A stretch of 64,000 bases of DNA from NCBI GenBank assembly GCA_012295275.1, contig CM022665.1, positions 34,344,022 through 34,408,021 of the forward strand. Direction: 5' to 3'. Shown here piece by piece: positions 1-12,800 of this stretch. Every line of letters begins with the position of its first letter. Position 1 is the first letter of the stretch. The DNA comes from Chrysomallon squamiferum. Taxonomy: Eukaryota > Mollusca > Gastropoda > Neomphalida > Peltospiridae. The position numbers and the translations under genes are program-made. The notes below the pieces were generated by a model. It ran no database searches and had not been told where the DNA came from. It saw only the letters and a list, made by a program, of their open reading frames with translations.

Positions 1-2055
1 TATTCGTGCACGATAAACAAATGTACGTATTCAAACAAGACTGCGTAACTGCGTAACTGTAAATCTCGTTTTTACCAGAATAACGTGAATTCAATCAATT
101 TAAAGCATTCGAGATTCCGTGTCTGTTGAGAAATTCATCATCACAGAGCCTTTTTAAAATGTCATTCATTATTACTTCATTATAACATAATAGAGCTTAA
201 TGTTTTATATATATACATGTTTATATACCGCATTATCTTTATTGTAGTAAAAACTGAAATTTTGGTTGCCGTGGTTATTACATCAGTATATTAATTTGTA
301 ATTATAATAATATATAATGTATATATATTGTGTGTGGGTGTATATATATATTAAATTTAAGAACAAAATAAATAAATTTAAAAAAACAAAACAACAATAA
401 AACAAATAAAATAAAATAATAAATAAGTAAATAAATTAAATTAAAAATAACATTTTAAAGATATTCTAATAAAATAAAACACAATAAGTTTACTGAATCG
501 ATACAGCTTTTTTTTTGCTTTTTTTAAATCGAGAATTAGTTTATTTGTGCAGATGTTGTATTCAATATAATCTTATTAAACAGAATAATGCTGAAAATCA
601 TGTTTCGTTGTTGTTGTTTTCTTTGTTCTTTTCCCTTTCCACTTTTAGTTCATTTGAATTCAAGTGAATTTCCATATTCGGATATTATTTATTTATTTTA
701 CATTTTTATTCATTCGGTGTACTATATAAACATGACAACATGAAATTTACTGTAGTTCTCGGAAACAGCACACCATAGAAGGAAAATTATTAATCTGTTA
801 CCATTTTTAAATGCACAAAATGCCATTAGCTACTTGTTCGCGTTAAAGTAACTTGTAAAACTGTCTCCGTTAATTTTAAACTACCGTTTACTTATAGATA
901 AAAATGTATCCTATAAATTATATTAAACGTATTGTGATAAGGGAAATGGTGCACAGCAAAGTTTTTTGTTTTATCGTTATGTATGATTTTACTTATATCT
1001 AGGCTACACACATTCAGTTCTCATAATACAAACCGATGTGTCAGTACATAGTTTGTAAATATCATAAGAATAAAAAATGACTGGTCAACGGTCAGTTTAT
1101 ATTAAACTAATTTTAAGATGCGTGGAGTGATTCTAAGCTGCATATGGCGATTCTCAGCAGTGTGTGTTTTATTGACAATGTATGATTCAGGTCTATGCCA
1201 TAGCGTTTGGCCTGTTTTAAATACTTAACAACCAAATAATAATAACAACAACAACAATATTAATAATAATAAAACTCCCATTTTCTTTAAAAAAAAAATA
1301 AAAATAATAAAATTTAAAAAAAAATCTTTGTTTCTTTCTTTCTATTTTTCTTATTATGTTACCTTTAATATTAAGTAAATAATCATTTTAACGGATAAAT
1401 TTTATCTTAGATATTTGTGGTTGTTGTTTCTACTGTTACAACTGTTGTTAATATGTAAATCGTTTTGGTATGCGAGTTATTTTATAACTACATTGGACAA
1501 ATACCAATCTATTTTTGTTGAATTAATCACTTTGTAAATCCAGCAGTAGCAGGTAAAACGAAAAACATAAATTAATCTGACCTCTGTAATCCCAGCATTT
1601 ATCAATAAAAACAAGGTAACATTAAAACATTTTTTTATCATGGTTTGGCGCGTTTTACAGCTGTCCATTAAAACAGCTGTATCTAAAGTACAAGTAACAT
1701 TAGATAGTAACAACCTACCACTTAAGTTAAAAAATAAAAATGTTAGATTATTATACTTCATAACTGGATAAACGGTATGATATGTGATATTCTCGTCATC
1801 TGTTGTGTTCGCGTGAGCACCTTGTTTTTTCTTTAGCACCGAAAATGAAATGCATACTATGAAGCAGAAATACGCGAATAATAATAATAATAAAAAGTAC
1901 ATCAATTCATTAGAATGCTATAACAATGAAGCATCTGACCCAGAGAGAAAAACAGATGACAGAATGATAGGTAGGAAACTTTAACTAAAAGTACTTGATG
2001 CTATAAATGTGAACCGGGCAGAAACAAATAAAATAACAAGTAACTTGACACTTAC
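1..2055. other. AT-rich DNA, CNRIP1-like intron 1
   Basis: This stretch lies downstream of the donor of the CNRIP1-like first exon and is probably its first intron. It is made of AT-rich simple sequence, with A-rich runs near 370-470 and 1290-1330 and short TA and ATT runs. I looked for the next CNRIP1 exon (the conserved WQVKFYNY region and the segment after the first exon) on the minus strand and did not find it, so the remaining exons probably lie beyond the left edge. A long minus-strand open frame at 1477-1905 has low-complexity, hydrophobic, codon-random content and is not supported as a gene. Confidence 0.5.
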
Positions 2056-2225
2056 GTTAGAGTTTTCTCCGGACGGAATAAGATGGTTATTGTGTACTTC
2101 GAATTAACGTTCAGTTTCACCGTGTGACATGAATGTTGAAACCTCTGTCCGTCCTGTTTCTGATAAACCGGTTCGTTGGACGGATTTTTTTTAATAGATA
2201 CGGTGACTTTAAAGTTATTCGCCAT
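2056..2225 (-). CDS. CNRIP1: CNRIP1-like protein, first coding exon (partial gene)
   Basis: The exon starts at the ATG at 2225 and ends before a GTAAGT donor at 2055-2050. It encodes 56 residues plus two bases of the next codon (phase 2). The peptide begins MANNFKVTVSIKKNPSNEPV and continues with YQKQDGQRF, a Cys-His stretch and TVKLNVNSKYTITILFRPEKTL. From memory of the family, human CNRIP1 has [25 protein letters not shown] followed by [21 protein letters not shown]; the match is colinear across the whole exon, and DGQRF is identical. CNRIP1 is a small cytoplasmic protein that binds the C-terminal tail of the CB1 cannabinoid receptor in vertebrates. The role in invertebrates, which lack a clear CB1, is uncertain. 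Only about the first third of the protein is in the window. The recognition rests on one exon and remembered sequence. Confidence 0.85.
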
Positions 2226-4846
2226 CTACATTCCTGTCGGCTGCTTCTTGTTCTCGCAGATCCATTTACCAATTTATCGTCTGCTACAGTTGTCTGCTCT
2301 GCACCGCATAGGCCAATTGGTTACAGTCCCAGTAGACTGTTTGCTTAAATTAATTCACGTGGATGTAAAAGAAACAATAGCTGAATGATCAATAATTCAA
2401 CTGCTTTTCTAAGCAGCTTCTTTTGACGTCCTACCAAACTAACGCGACCGGCAGCAGCTTACAAACGTATTATCTCATGTTACTGAAGTATTAACTGCGC
2501 ATGTTCGAAAACCTGATCACTTTCTGACTGCCGTTAAGACGTTTAACTTTCAATAACGGTCGAAACGATTATTTAACAAAAGCAAAACAATCTTTGTTAT
2601 CTTTTTTTTTTTTTTTTAATTATGTTTCTATTTATTGATCAGTATATCGTTTTTGCATGAATAAAACTTATTTCATCGTATAAAATAATATTGGCAATGA
2701 GAACAACTGTAATGTAAAACCACCTGTTTATAACAAGCAAAACTGGGAATATTCATGTAGTGTACAAATACTCCTTTTTAATGTGAGATTTATTGACACT
2801 TAAAAATATATGTTAAATGGATACTATTAACGTTATTTATTTATCTGCCATAAATTAGTAGAAACATATTCTATCCCTTGTAAACTGTGCTGAAATGTTG
2901 GCGATGTATGCGTTAACTGAAAACCCAAAAACGTTTTGGTGAAATACTTCATGTTTGAAATATAGAATATCATTGTCGTTCGAATGAGTGCGTGCGTGCG
3001 CGAGCGCGCGCTTATATGGAAGTGGATAAGAACATCATGAGCAAATGACAATTTGTTGAATATTTATTAATAATACATATTTTTATTATATTTTAAAGCT
3101 GGTTGTGATATACTTGTCTAGGATGGATGAACGATTAAATTAAATGACTTTTAGACTGAGATTAAAATGTCTTGCTTTTTATCACTACATCACGATCAAA
3201 TCGTCAGGATGTTGCCAGACGTTATCGTATTTCAAAATGGAGTCTACATTGCTGCCACAAGCTTCAATTTATTTATAACAATGTTCGACCAACGTTTTCT
3301 GATCTGCTTCAGTAATTTACTTACAGTCAAACACAGATAAGAGATAATGCATTACATAACACTGTATGTGCCGACACACAAAAAAAGAAAAAAAAAAAAG
3401 AAAAAAAAAAAAAAGAGAGGTTTTTCTATTATATACCCCCTCCCCCCAAAAAGTACAAGAATAAAATACATAAATGACGCCATAGTTCTAGTAATAGGCT
3501 AGTAAGCAACAAGGGCTATTCTTGCCAAAATGTTATGCACTGAAAAGAAAAAAAAAGAAAATAATAATAAAAAAAGATTAAATATTTATATAAATCGTAA
3601 TTAATTAATTATTATTATTATTATTTTTTTTTTAAATGATACTTGTGTATACTAATTTTAAGGCTAACCGATGTCAAACATAGAAGTGGGTTTTTAAAAG
3701 CCTTTTTCGTTTTTTTTGTTTGGTTTGGTTTTTGTTGCAATAATAATATTAAATTGATATTTCTAGCCTGTCGTTCGGATGCTTTTAGAAACCAGCAGAA
3801 ATATATCCGATGAGAAAAGATCCTGCTAGTCTGCACCCTTTAGGCGAGATACAGCCCGTTCGTATTTTCTGCAACACAATAAAGTTTAATAATAAATTTA
3901 AAAATTTTAATAATGGTTTGAATGTCCAGGACAGATCCATAACATTAAGATTAAAATGTTAAAAATAACTGATAAAAATACCCCACAACAAAAGTGAAAC
4001 ATTCAGCACTGATCAGCAGTCTTATGAAATTGTAAAACAAATAAGTGAATTATTATTTTATTTTGCTTAACGACACCTCAATATATTTACCCTATATTAA
4101 TGGTTATTCGTTGGCAGACATGCTTCTCACTGTCTATTTATCTCTCATTCGCTGTCTATATATTACATGCTGAAGTTTTGAAGGAAACGCTATTTATTTA
4201 TTTTTGTATTCGCAGCAAGAAATCTTTTATGTGCACCCTACAATAGATAACAAAACACATACCCGTCCCTGATAAGCTAAAACTGGCTCAGAGCTGGAAC
4301 GAAAACAGTCCAATGGAGCACCGAACAGATTCTTCAACAAGTGACTCCTCAACTGCAGTACAAAGTTAACTGTTTGATATTAATATGATTTTCAGTGAGT
4401 TAGTCAATAGTAAAAATGAACCTTTTACATACCATGTTTCAGTTTTGTTTATACACATATACAAATCGAATTTCGACGTTTACCGCCCTTCTTTTACTGT
4501 CAAATCTGTTTGGAATAAAATATTTCATTTCATCTTTTTAAAATGAAATCTGCCGCAATTTAATGTATTATTTATAAACAATTTATCAACAGTAGCTTAA
4601 ACTAGATGCAAAATATTTGTGGATTTGGAAATAATCCGAACCACCGTAATACATACTGGTCTTACCTGTAATATCTATAAACCATTGTGGTCATCGTGTC
4701 AGAATACAATTAAATATGATGGATTTTTGATTTTAGAAAAAAAATGCCTGTACCATCAAGATAAAACAAAAATTGTCTGGTATCAAATATAACTATTTTA
4801 AGCCAATAGGTCTGAAATTAATAAACCATATGTATTACACAAGTAT

Positions 4847-4882
<36 letters not shown>

Positions 4883-5448
4883 AATAGAAGGAAAAAAGAA
4901 AGACACCTTTCTGGTCAATAAAAATTGTGCGTGGATGGATCATCTTAATGTCAGCCCATATTTGTATAACCAAGTAATATATTTTAAAAAATATGAAGAA
5001 ATGAATGTTAACAACATAGTGTTTCATTATATATAACCTGGCAATATCCTAATATTTTAATCCAGATTATACAGCTTTTAAACTGCAAAATCATAGTAAT
5101 AATAAAATCACCAAATTAAAAACTGAAAATGATGGGTTTTTTAAAATTACTGTTGGAGTATACATATACTTCTATAATTTGTGTTTCATTCTACTTAAAA
5201 AAATAAAATAAAAAAATTGAAAATGAAGAAAAACAAACAAACACATCAACATGTATCAATCCAAAATAAAGATTATGACATGTACATATATCATTAGTAT
5301 AAAACTGAACTATATAAATGATTAAGGTTTGAATAAAGGTCAAAATGTTATTCGGTAAGAAACATTGTTTCATCCTGGTTTTAATTCTTTTTTTAAAGAA
5401 CACTGCAAACAAATTCAGAATGATCTTATAAATGTGTATATGTGTGTG

Positions 5449-5449
<1 letters not shown>

Positions 5450-5523
<74 letters not shown>
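5450..5523. repeat. Compound (TA)n-(GA)n microsatellite
   Basis: A short TG/TA tract is followed by about 29 uninterrupted GA units. The open frame that runs through it is only repeat-encoded Arg-Glu and is not a gene. Confidence 0.95.
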
Positions 5524-5525
<2 letters not shown>

Positions 5526-6325
5526 GAATATCAGTTTCTTTTTTATCAGTACAATAAAAAAATAAAAATATTAAGAAAATAATAATAAAGAAAAAAACTG
5601 CTGTTCTAAATACGATAACAAAATGTCTATCAATGATTTTCTCAACACTGAAGAATTACTGTCAAGATCATAAAAATTCAGTAACAGCTGGATGTGATAA
5701 AAGTGAAGCATGCATTAAAAATCACTTCTGATGTTTTGGTTTCAAACAGAAATAATACTAATTGTCTGAAATATACAAAACAGCATACAAGAAAGTTAAT
5801 ACACTCCTTAAAATAAAAAAATAAATCTAGTGGTAAATGCTTTTCAAAATATTTGCAAAATAAAAAAATATTTTTCCCTCTGTAAAATTCACTACAAAAA
5901 CAAACAGAAAATTAATAAATGCTGAACTATTTTTTTTACCTGTGTTCAAGATGTTACACCCTGATTCACTTACGCAACATTTTGTATAGGTGAAAAAAAA
6001 AAAAATAGTAATTTATTATTTACTGAAACAGTTTGAAACTGATCTAAAAATATTTCTTTATTTTCACAGACAATACTACAAGTTAATTAATATTCAACAA
6101 TAAAGGTAAAAATCATCCCATAAAAGACAATGAAACCATAAATTTGTTTTTAAGAAATACAACAAAAACAAATAACAAATAAAAGAAAAATGAACCAAAG
6201 ACAAATATCTTTCCTCTTCCATACAGTAACACTAATAACTAATCAACTAAAATCTAAACTGACTGAAATTTTGTATTAATATTAAATATATAATCAAAAT
6301 AATAGTCAGATCATATTTGTATTTT

Positions 6326-6331
6326 TTTATT
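6326..6331 (-). promoter_or_regulatory. Possible PARP1 polyadenylation signal
   Basis: An AATAAA hexamer on the minus strand lies about 190 bases downstream of the PARP1 stop codon. The surrounding DNA is A/T-rich simple sequence, in which the hexamer is common by chance, so the assignment is tentative. Confidence 0.3.
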
Positions 6332-6335
6332 AATA

Positions 6336-6371
<36 letters not shown>

Positions 6372-6428
6372 TCAATATATTTGATGCACACATTATTTCT
6401 TCAGTACTATGAAATTCTGTTAAGTACA

Positions 6429-6470
<42 letters not shown>

Positions 6471-6521
6471 CAAAAAGTCATTCTACTATTAATTAGCAGT
6501 GGTAAACTCTCAAAATCTTCT

Positions 6522-9500
6522 CTAATATTTGAAATTAAATTTTGTCTTCACCACATACTTGATGTTGATCTGGGCAACATCATACACAATAAACCTGAGA
6601 CTGATTAAGGATTGTAAAATTAATTTTGAATCAGTGGGATTAAAATAACTGAAACAAAAAAACACACCAAAATTTTTTTTCTGAAAAACAATAATTTAAA
6701 CAAATACACATACAAAAACCCCCATATATTAATACAGTCAAATGAAAAAAAGAAAGAGAGAGGAGAGAGAAAGAGAGGCAGAGGAGGGAAACACAATAAC
6801 TGATGTTAATGGACCTTACATGAAATTGTAATAAATAACAAAAACAGTAGCTCATTTTTATCATTACAAGATAAATATATGTAAATGTTCACATTTATCA
6901 TAATGATTAAGAATAAAATACTGATAAAACCCATCACAAATAGAAAAGGATACTCATTATACAGCAAACCAGAAGATATGGGAACCTGTTTTGGTACACC
7001 CATTGGAATAACCACACCATTATCCATGGTGTAATTACCTGCAGGTTCTGGGCAGGTCCTTCCACAGCCTAAAGTTTGATTTAAAAAAAAGAAAAAAAGA
7101 AGGAAAAAGAAGTAATAAATAACAATAATTATTTTCTACCTTTTAAAACAATTTATATATAATATGATGAGGCAGCTAACAAAAAAAATAAAAAATAAAA
7201 AAGAAAAAAATACAGCAATAACAAAATATGATATGGGCATAGATTAGCATGGTTACTTTAATGAAATTAATGCCTATGGAAAGATGTCCATTATAACTTA
7301 AAATACAGGGTCATTCAAAAGTCTGCAACACTTTTAATTTTTTTCAAATCCGTAAAGCTGTTTTCAGTTAATTAAAATTTAAAAGTGTAGCAGGACTTTT
7401 GAATGACCCTGTACAGTTACATATAAGTATATACAAATACACACACACACAAACACAAACCTTTTGTACTGTGCTTTCCTTTAGGTAGTTTGTTAATGTA
7501 GCTTGAATGAGTTAGTTCATGCCTGAAATAAAATAAAAAAAATCCCATCACTTTAGCCTTGTTTATAATAAACTACAATCAGGAATTTGTTTCTTGTAGA
7601 TTTGATATTCTATGTGATCTTGTATTTAAAGCACTCACAATAATATTAATTTTAAAAAAAAATCTTAATAAATCTATAAATATTATTAAAAAAAAAAAAA
7701 GAAGAAGAAGAAATCACAGAAAGAGGGAATATTAATAATTTATTTAAGAATTAAATTATTACTAGAATTCATGGTAAGTCTACCAGTATGTAATACATTT
7801 ACATTCAGTATAGAAAGATAAAATTAAAAACTATTTCTTAATTTGTAACCACAAGCTATTTCAATAATTAATGGTATGAACAATTAAAAAACAACTACAA
7901 AAAACAAAACAAACATACACAATCAAATGATAAAACAAAAACAAAAAATAAAACATTTTACATTATGAAAAAAAAGGCCATACATGTCACCAAGAGCAAC
8001 TTCACAAAGCAGCAGTAATCCTGTTGGGTCTGTTTTTGATGTACAACAGTAATTTGCACTCTTTGAAACCATGTCAGCAAAATAAACACCTTTGCCAAAC
8101 ATATAGCCAGTCTGAATGAAAAAAGAGAAGATTTTGTTTTTTAAAATGAAAAACATGTGCAATATTTATATCAAATGTCCACTGAATTTAACAGACAAAA
8201 ATGTTCAAGATTTCAGCTGTGTAAAATAAAACGTGGAGACTGGTAATTGCTGATTAGTAATTAATCAGATTTATAAATGTTTACACCTAAAAAAATATGG
8301 AAAAACTAAATAAAAATTTAATCCATTATAATGTATTTGCAGTGCATTCTTATGTATATAAAAAAATTTACTGATGCAATTCCAGCCATCAATTAAAACA
8401 TAAATTTGAAGATACCATGTGTGTGTTCAGTAACCAAATTTCGACATATATTATATTTATGGAATTTAATGTCACTGTGGGAATCTCTTTCACCCATCTG
8501 CAACATCATTTAAGTATTTTAATATATGGACTGCTGACTAATTCCTTTATTCTTGTCTCTACCCAGTTTCTGACTCATGAACAGTGCACCCAGGACATAT
8601 CTACTTCTGAACTCCATAATGAATTTCCTTTTCCATGCTGGGTGCATTAATATCTAATTGAAATTTTTTTATAAATAAAATAAAAACATAAATTCCAATA
8701 AAGAAAAATGTATTTTATTTTTGTTTGATATTGATTAAAGCATATGATTACTTACAACTGGTGCTTCTGGAGGTGCAATTCGGAGACCCTGGGATAAAAT
8801 ACCAGCGAAGTTGGTTGTACGAGAGCCATGCCATAACAGCTGGCGGTTGTGCAGTTCCTCAAATGGTTTGTAACGATTGTATTCTCCTTCTCTGACAACT
8901 TCAAATATCTGTAAAATTTTCAAAACATGATAAGTAAGAATAATATATCATTACAAATTAAAATTACAAAGAACATGAAAATTTAATTAAATTATTCAGA
9001 AGAGAAATTCTCAATGTGAGTTAGTAAATATTACTGTAGTTTCAGTTGGATTTATCATTGGAGTGACTTTTATTTTATATTATTACTTAGTGTGTTTTAG
9101 ATCTAGTTCATACAAAGCAATCAAAAAATAAATTCAGGATTCGCTAATTAGGATAAGTGATGTTATTTGTTTCTGAATGTATCTCTAAATGTCATTTAGC
9201 TTAACTAAATACAATTATTCAGAGTGCAAGCATCTAGCTGATAATGTGTCCAGTTTTTGAATTTATATATAGATATATAGTGAATACTCGTTATATTATG
9301 ATATCCATTACAATGGAATATTCAGGTATCAACAAACATGTTACAGTATTCATCTAATCATTATAACTGAATATTCAAGTTCCAGAACCAGAATTAATTT
9401 ATGGTAGTAAAATGTGTCTATTTTGTGTATTGTTCTATCTTTACTATGGCACTAACAATTCTTAGGAATATTATTTCAGCAACATTTTGATGTGCAGCCA

Positions 9501-9890
9501 ACAACTGGCTTATGCCAGATTAGATATGGTTAACTTGAACCAAGCTGCAACCACAAGCACTGTTCAGTCATTCCTTGGTTTTGGGTAGTAATAGAATAAA
9601 AAAAAAAAAAAAAAAAAAAAAACTGGTATACCTGCAAACTCTTTATAACAACAATATAAGCATATCACAAACATAGCTGTTATAATAAAAGTTGACTATA
9701 CATATGTATACATGTTGAGAGCTCATCTTCTGTGAAAGCTAGTATTCTCCCTGAAAAAAACACATTTTACAGCATATTTGGAATAATTTACCTCTTCCAC
9801 ATGCAAACTGTACTGAGTGTGAGTGGCAGCATGTGTGTTCTTTGTGTACTTAACAATCCTTTTGAACATGTTACATGATTTGTCCAGTGG
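6522..9890 (-). CDS. PARP1: PARP1 exons 22-27: ADP-ribosyltransferase catalytic domain
   Basis: Exons are 9792-9890, 8756-8908, 7984-8111, 7461-7522, 6954-7068 and 6522-6594. The core PARP signature is [19 protein letters not shown] in exon 23, with the NAD+-binding H839. Exon 24 has [20 protein letters not shown], with Y873 and Y884. Exon 26 and 27 are joined by a split codon that forms the catalytic glutamate in LLYNEFIVYD (E965). The last residues are KTKFNFKY then TAG. Small departures from the human sequence are [11 protein letters not shown] for LILLGEVALGN and MHEL for MYELK at the exon 24/25 joint. The second follows from the GTATGG donor inside the Met codon, which restores the conserved frame. 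Confidence 0.96.
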
Positions 9891-12800
9891 CTGAAAATAT
9901 AATTGCACAAGAATTTTATTTCTTTAAGTTAGTAAAAAATCTAAACATGTATGCAAGCACTCACACCAAAACATACACAACTAAGTATGATTTATTATAT
10001 AAAGAAGCAAATCTTGGTTTATTTATCACTACAAGTGGACATGGCATGTTTGAGCATGAGTGAATCAATATATTAATATTTCAGGGATTTTTTGTTCAAT
10101 ATAAAATTGTTTGTCGGGAACCCTAGATATACACTTTATCATACTTACTTTGTCATTAAAAAACAACAACAAAAAAATAATGTATTGGATGTTAGACTTT
10201 GAGTTGCCTGTAAATATTTAAAACTTAAATTGTTTGGTAGACTTTATAATTACAAACCTTGATGCTACATTTGAGTTTCTTATAGTGACTGTCCACTGGA
10301 TCCTCATCTTCTTCTCCACCTTTCAACAGACTATAAGCAACTTCTATCTCCAGCAGACTGTCCAGCATTTCAGTCTTATTCTGAAATGTGAAAAATGTTT
10401 TATTTATAATAAGGCAGCATTAATATTTTTAACTTCTGAATTCAGAACTGTTTGAAGATAACCTTTTTCTGTTGCTAAATGAAATTCATTTAATTTTTAT
10501 CTCTTCTGTTAAGATGGCAAACCTTTTTTTATGAATTGTAGGATCAGTAATAAGGTAAGATTTGACAACAGATTTAAAAAATCATTTACTCTGAATATAA
10601 TCATTTTAAGTGTGTGTACATTTTTATGCAGTATGAGACAAAAACATAAAATAATATATTATCTGAAAATATTTGGGTTTCGTTTTCTTTAAACCTGGTA
10701 TTCTGCCTATTTTCCTCAAATGACTAGTGGAAATCATTTTCTTTTAAAATTAATTATTAAATTAAAAAAAAAACAGAGTGTATTTAAAAATATAAAATGG
10801 TTCTTGTTTCACATAGATAGGTTTATCAGAAAACAACAACTGCAAAAACAAATAATAATATAAAATAATGTTAAATAACAAAAAAAAATACCTTGATAAT
10901 CTCTGCAGTGTCGAGTAGAGGAGGTTTCTTCATACCAAAGTCATGAGGTATAAGTGTGTAGAATCTGTTAGAACAATCTAAGAACTGAGATGAGGAACCA
11001 CTTTTCTCGATCAGCTACAAATTTAAAAACAAAACAATTAAAATAATTAAACCAATAAAAACCAACAACAAAAATTATTCAGATCAGTGTAGAAATTAAG
11101 TTTTTTTTTTTTATATAATAAAGATGTTTACAAAATGAATTTGAAAAATAATATATACAAGTAAGATGATAATAATAATAATAATAATACACACACATAC
11201 ACACTTACTTTTAAACTGAATCAAACCTAATGATCATGTGTATTATTTTCGAATCACATAAATAGATAAAATGAAATAATATATGAAAAAATATATTGTG
11301 CACAGAAAGAAATGACATAAAATTTTAAATTCTATTAGTCAGATTATTATTATAAAACAAAAATGATTTATTAAATAACTTTAAACTGATACCACAGTAG
11401 ACATTTTATTATGACTTACATTTTGTAATTCTGTCAAAACTGAATAAGCTGACTGAATCTGCTTCTTGGACAGTTTTCCCAAAGGCATTTTTTTTAAATC
11501 AATCTGTGAACAACATGACAACATTTTTTTTTTTTTAAATGAATACTGGACGGATATATTCAAACTACTAACTGAATACTGCACATAAATTAAGATCCAA
11601 CCAAACTGTTGATTTAGACCAAAAAATAAAGTAACAGAAGTTAACAAACTGAATATTTATAAATTCAGCAAACTAATACAGTTATTCCATGAATGTTTGT
11701 TGAATATTTAAAAACAAATTTTTTATTTTTATTTATTAAACCCCCCCCATTATAGTAACTACAAAGAAACTGTTAATATTTCGTTATCATCATCAAATAA
11801 AATACATATGAAATAATTATTTTATGCCAAACTAAGTTATTTTGAACCTACATATAACAGCCACAATTTGAATACTTTGTAACTAAATGTATAACAAAAC
11901 AGGTATATTTAAGGTAATAGTCTATTTTTAATTAAAACAAATTACCTCGAATTCCAGCATTGTTCGTTTCATATTTTCAACATCAAATATCAGACAGATA
12001 AGGTCTTGTACAGCTTTTGGTAATTTTGACTTTGAATTCTTCAAATCCAGATTCTTCACTGCATCTTCATCCTGCAATCACCATTAAATACAAACATTAT
12101 GTATGGTAATATTTGTACAATAAATAATGTTTATTTAAAAAAACAACCATGAAAACATATAAATTAAATTACCATTAAACCCAATCTTAACATCTTTGTT
12201 CATTATTTTGTACCATCATCATCATCCTTTGATCTTAAGAAGAGTGTTTAATAGATTTTTAAACACATTTTTAGTGTAAAGTTATGAGCTAAAGACAATG
12301 TCACTGCCTTTATATAATTTTTTTTTTAATTCCACCTTTGTTCAAGAAAATGTATAATTTTTGTTGATATAAATCCACAAAGAGTTAAATATGTAAAAGT
12401 TATAAATACTTCAATAACAATGTTTAATCTGGATATCAAATATAGTGAACTGACCTGACCATATTCTATATCAAGTGGATAAAACTTATTAGGGAACTTT
12501 TTGAAATTAGCTCTGTCATCCCAGTTATTGTTGGTTTTCTCAGCATATAATTCTTTGAAACTTTCCACTGCTGCAGTGCGTGATAAACATTTTTCAACCT
12601 TATTTCCTCCTATTGTTGTTCCAACACGACCCCAAGAACGAAAAATCCACCATCTGTAACAAAATGAAAAGAAATTTGTAAGTTAAATTTAATGTCAGAT
12701 TCAAGAGTTTTACACACAAAATATGTTCCTGTGTTTAGATACAGATATGCTACCCAAGCAGGTTTTGACATTTTAACATAACCCCAACAAAACAACCATA

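Larger units (their letters stand above)
2226..6521. other. Intergenic region between CNRIP1-like exon and PARP1 3' end
   Basis: This region holds the upstream flank of the CNRIP1-like gene (2226 onward) and the 3' flank of PARP1. Simple sequence is abundant: A runs near 3382-3417, 4855-4880, 6341-6367 and 6430-6463, and a TA/GA microsatellite near 5450-5523. No peptide in either strand resembles a known family. A moderately complex, non-repetitive stretch at 2400-2560 may be CNRIP1 promoter or 5' UTR, but no specific site is recognised. Confidence 0.5.

Noticed and set aside
1477-1905. 142-codon minus-strand open frame with a hydrophobic start
   Set aside because: The sequence is AT-driven (Leu, Phe, Asn, Thr-rich), matches no family, and lies in the presumed intron of the CNRIP1-like gene.
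8585-8646. Inverted repeat TGCACCCAG / CTGGGTGCA with a 44-base spacer
   Set aside because: Nine-base arms with no target duplication or extended pairing; too short to call an element.
9270-9720. Possible pogo-type element (AGTGAATACTCGTTATATTATG near 9280)
   Set aside because: The left motif resembles some pogo-type ends, but I could not find a convincing inverted partner on the right or any transposase remnant.
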